Shown here: piece after piece, positions 63,380 to 64,000 of the stretch | Position numbering within the stretch: position 1 is the first letter of the stretch | How the letters are laid out: the number at the start of each line of letters is the position of its first letter | NCBI RefSeq assembly: GCF_028281565.1 | Contig: NZ_JANQJQ010000021.1 | Location: forward strand, 186,001 to 250,000 | From: Seonamhaeicola sp. | Lineage (GTDB): Bacteria > Bacteroidota > Bacteroidia > Flavobacteriales > Flavobacteriaceae | Reading direction: 5' to 3' | DNA length: 64,000 nt | Notes under the pieces: generated by a model | Databases searched by the model: none | Told to the model about the DNA's origin: nothing | What the model saw: only the letters and a program-made list of their open reading frames with translations | Program-made: the position numbers and the translations under genes

Positions 63380-64000
63380 TATTGGTTTTTATATTTTCTT
63401 ATAGCTTCTTTAATTTTTTCAATTCTATTATCCGGATCCGGATGCGTGCTCTGGAATTCGGGAACTCTATTGGGGCCGGCGGCAGCTTTTAAAATTTCCA
63501 TAACGTCAATCATTTCCTCAGGATTATAACCGGCATCAATCATAAATTTCACGCCCAGTTCATCACTTTCAAGTTCATCATCCCTACCGTTTGTCAATAG
63601 GGTTTGTTGCCCGATGCCGCTCACCAGACCACCCATATCCGCCCCGACAGATCCTGCAGTTACCAGGCCTTGCCAATATTCACTTTCGGCAATACGCTCG
63701 GCACTGTGCCTGCCCAGAACATGGCCTATTTCATGCCCTAAAACACCTGCCAGCTGATCTTCATTTTCTAGTTTTGAAAACAGAGCGTGTGTTATAAAAA
63801 TCTGACCTCCGGGAAGTGCAAATGCATTTATGGTCCTGGGATCCGCTAGCAAATGAAATTCATATCGGTAAGGCGTTTCTTTGGCAATACTGCTATTAAC
63901 CAGCTTATTTCCAACATTATCAACCAGAGTCTGGTATTGATTGTTAGGATGTAAACCCCCATGTTGTTGTGCCATTTGAGGGGCACTTTGTAAACCAATA
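63379..64000 (-). CDS. M48 family metalloprotease, 5' end outside the window
   Basis: At least 207 C-terminal residues of a secreted M48 protease. The frame stays open through the right edge, with sense codons upstream of the first visible Met ('IGLQSAPQMAQQHGG'), so the start lies beyond 64000. The zinc motif HEIGH is followed by 'VLGRHSAER'; the third ligand Glu is in 'DELESDELGVKFMIDAGY'. 'THPDPDNRIEKIKEAI' near the end is typical. These enzymes (BepA/YcaL-like) help remove misfolded outer-membrane proteins. Confidence 0.92.
   Translation of the reverse strand, partial: IGLQSAPQMAQQHGGLHPNNQYQTLVDNVGNKLVNSSIAKETPYRYEFHLLADPRTINAFALPGGQIFITHALFSKLENEDQLAGVLGHEIGHVLGRHSAERIAESEYWQGLVTAGSVGADMGGLVSGIGQQTLLTNGRDDELESDELGVKFMIDAGYNPEEMIDVMEILKAAAGPNRVPEFQSTHPDPDNRIEKIKEAIRKYKNQ

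Noticed and set aside
1-64000. tRNA or rRNA genes
   Set aside because: No clover-leaf pattern, 3' CCA or rRNA-like segments were found in the spacers I read.

Overview
The window is chromosomal DNA from a member of the Flavobacteriaceae (Bacteroidota), probably marine. Evidence for the group: strongly AT-rich spacers; Bacteroidota -7 boxes of the form TAnnTTTG in front of many genes with almost no Shine-Dalgarno sequences; a short RpoD; type IX secretion genes (porT, plug); two secreted proteins with type A sorting domains; a SusD protein; and a TamL lipoprotein. Evidence for a marine, sodium-dependent life: a complete nqrABCDEF operon, a SbtA-type bicarbonate transporter, a Na+/dicarboxylate-type symporter, and a GH117 enzyme of the kind that acts on agar-type oligosaccharides. 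Most of the window is core chromosome. I see no prophage, insertion sequence, CRISPR array, rRNA or tRNA.

Layout. 1-2.3 kb: the end of a polysaccharide utilisation locus (partial SusD, then GH117). 2.4-6.0 kb: MtfA-like peptidase, two tandem CBS-domain proteins, rpe and rpoD. 6.4-9.0 kb: a bicarbonate transporter operon (small TM protein, sbtA, small helical protein) facing a LysR regulator. 9.0-14 kb: pnp, rpsO, accD and fbaA, all on the minus strand. 14-18.4 kb: tamL, a SPOUT RNA methyltransferase and porT. 18.4-23.4 kb: menG, trkA-trkH, and an orphan response regulator. 23.8-34.4 kb: a secreted putative papain-like protein, aminotransferase, desaturase, rsmG, a TPR protein and a 1579-residue secreted multidomain protein. 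34.4-36.0 kb: an ECF sigma factor coupled to a YCII/DGPF protein. 36.5-42.0 kb: pruA, a TANGO2/NRDE protein overlapping an unknown protein, apaG and plug. 42.1-48.9 kb: nqrA-F and a Cys-containing unknown. 48.9-57.2 kb: DUF4846 protein, tricorn-like protease, DASS transporter, PD40 lipoprotein, and a small unknown coupled to apbE. 57.3-64 kb: map-cupin-methyltransferase, acyl-CoA transferase, HAD protein, gpmI, ankyrin protein and a partial M48 protease.

How the genes work together. The sodium pump Nqr (with ApbE to flavinylate NqrB and NqrC) would make the sodium gradient that SbtA and the DASS symporter use. The type IX parts (PorT, Plug) belong to the machine that would export the two sorting-domain proteins here. 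GH117 and SusD would feed on red-algal galactans.

The points most worth a second look are: a repeat of about 107 bp that carries a promoter and lies in front of both rpe and trkA with the same spacing; the TANGO2-like gene overlapping an unknown gene with papain-like His/Cys motifs; the SbtA operon with a clear LysR-type palindrome and tandem repeats; the AccD without zinc-ribbon cysteines; and a shared palindrome in front of the response regulator and a secreted-protein gene.
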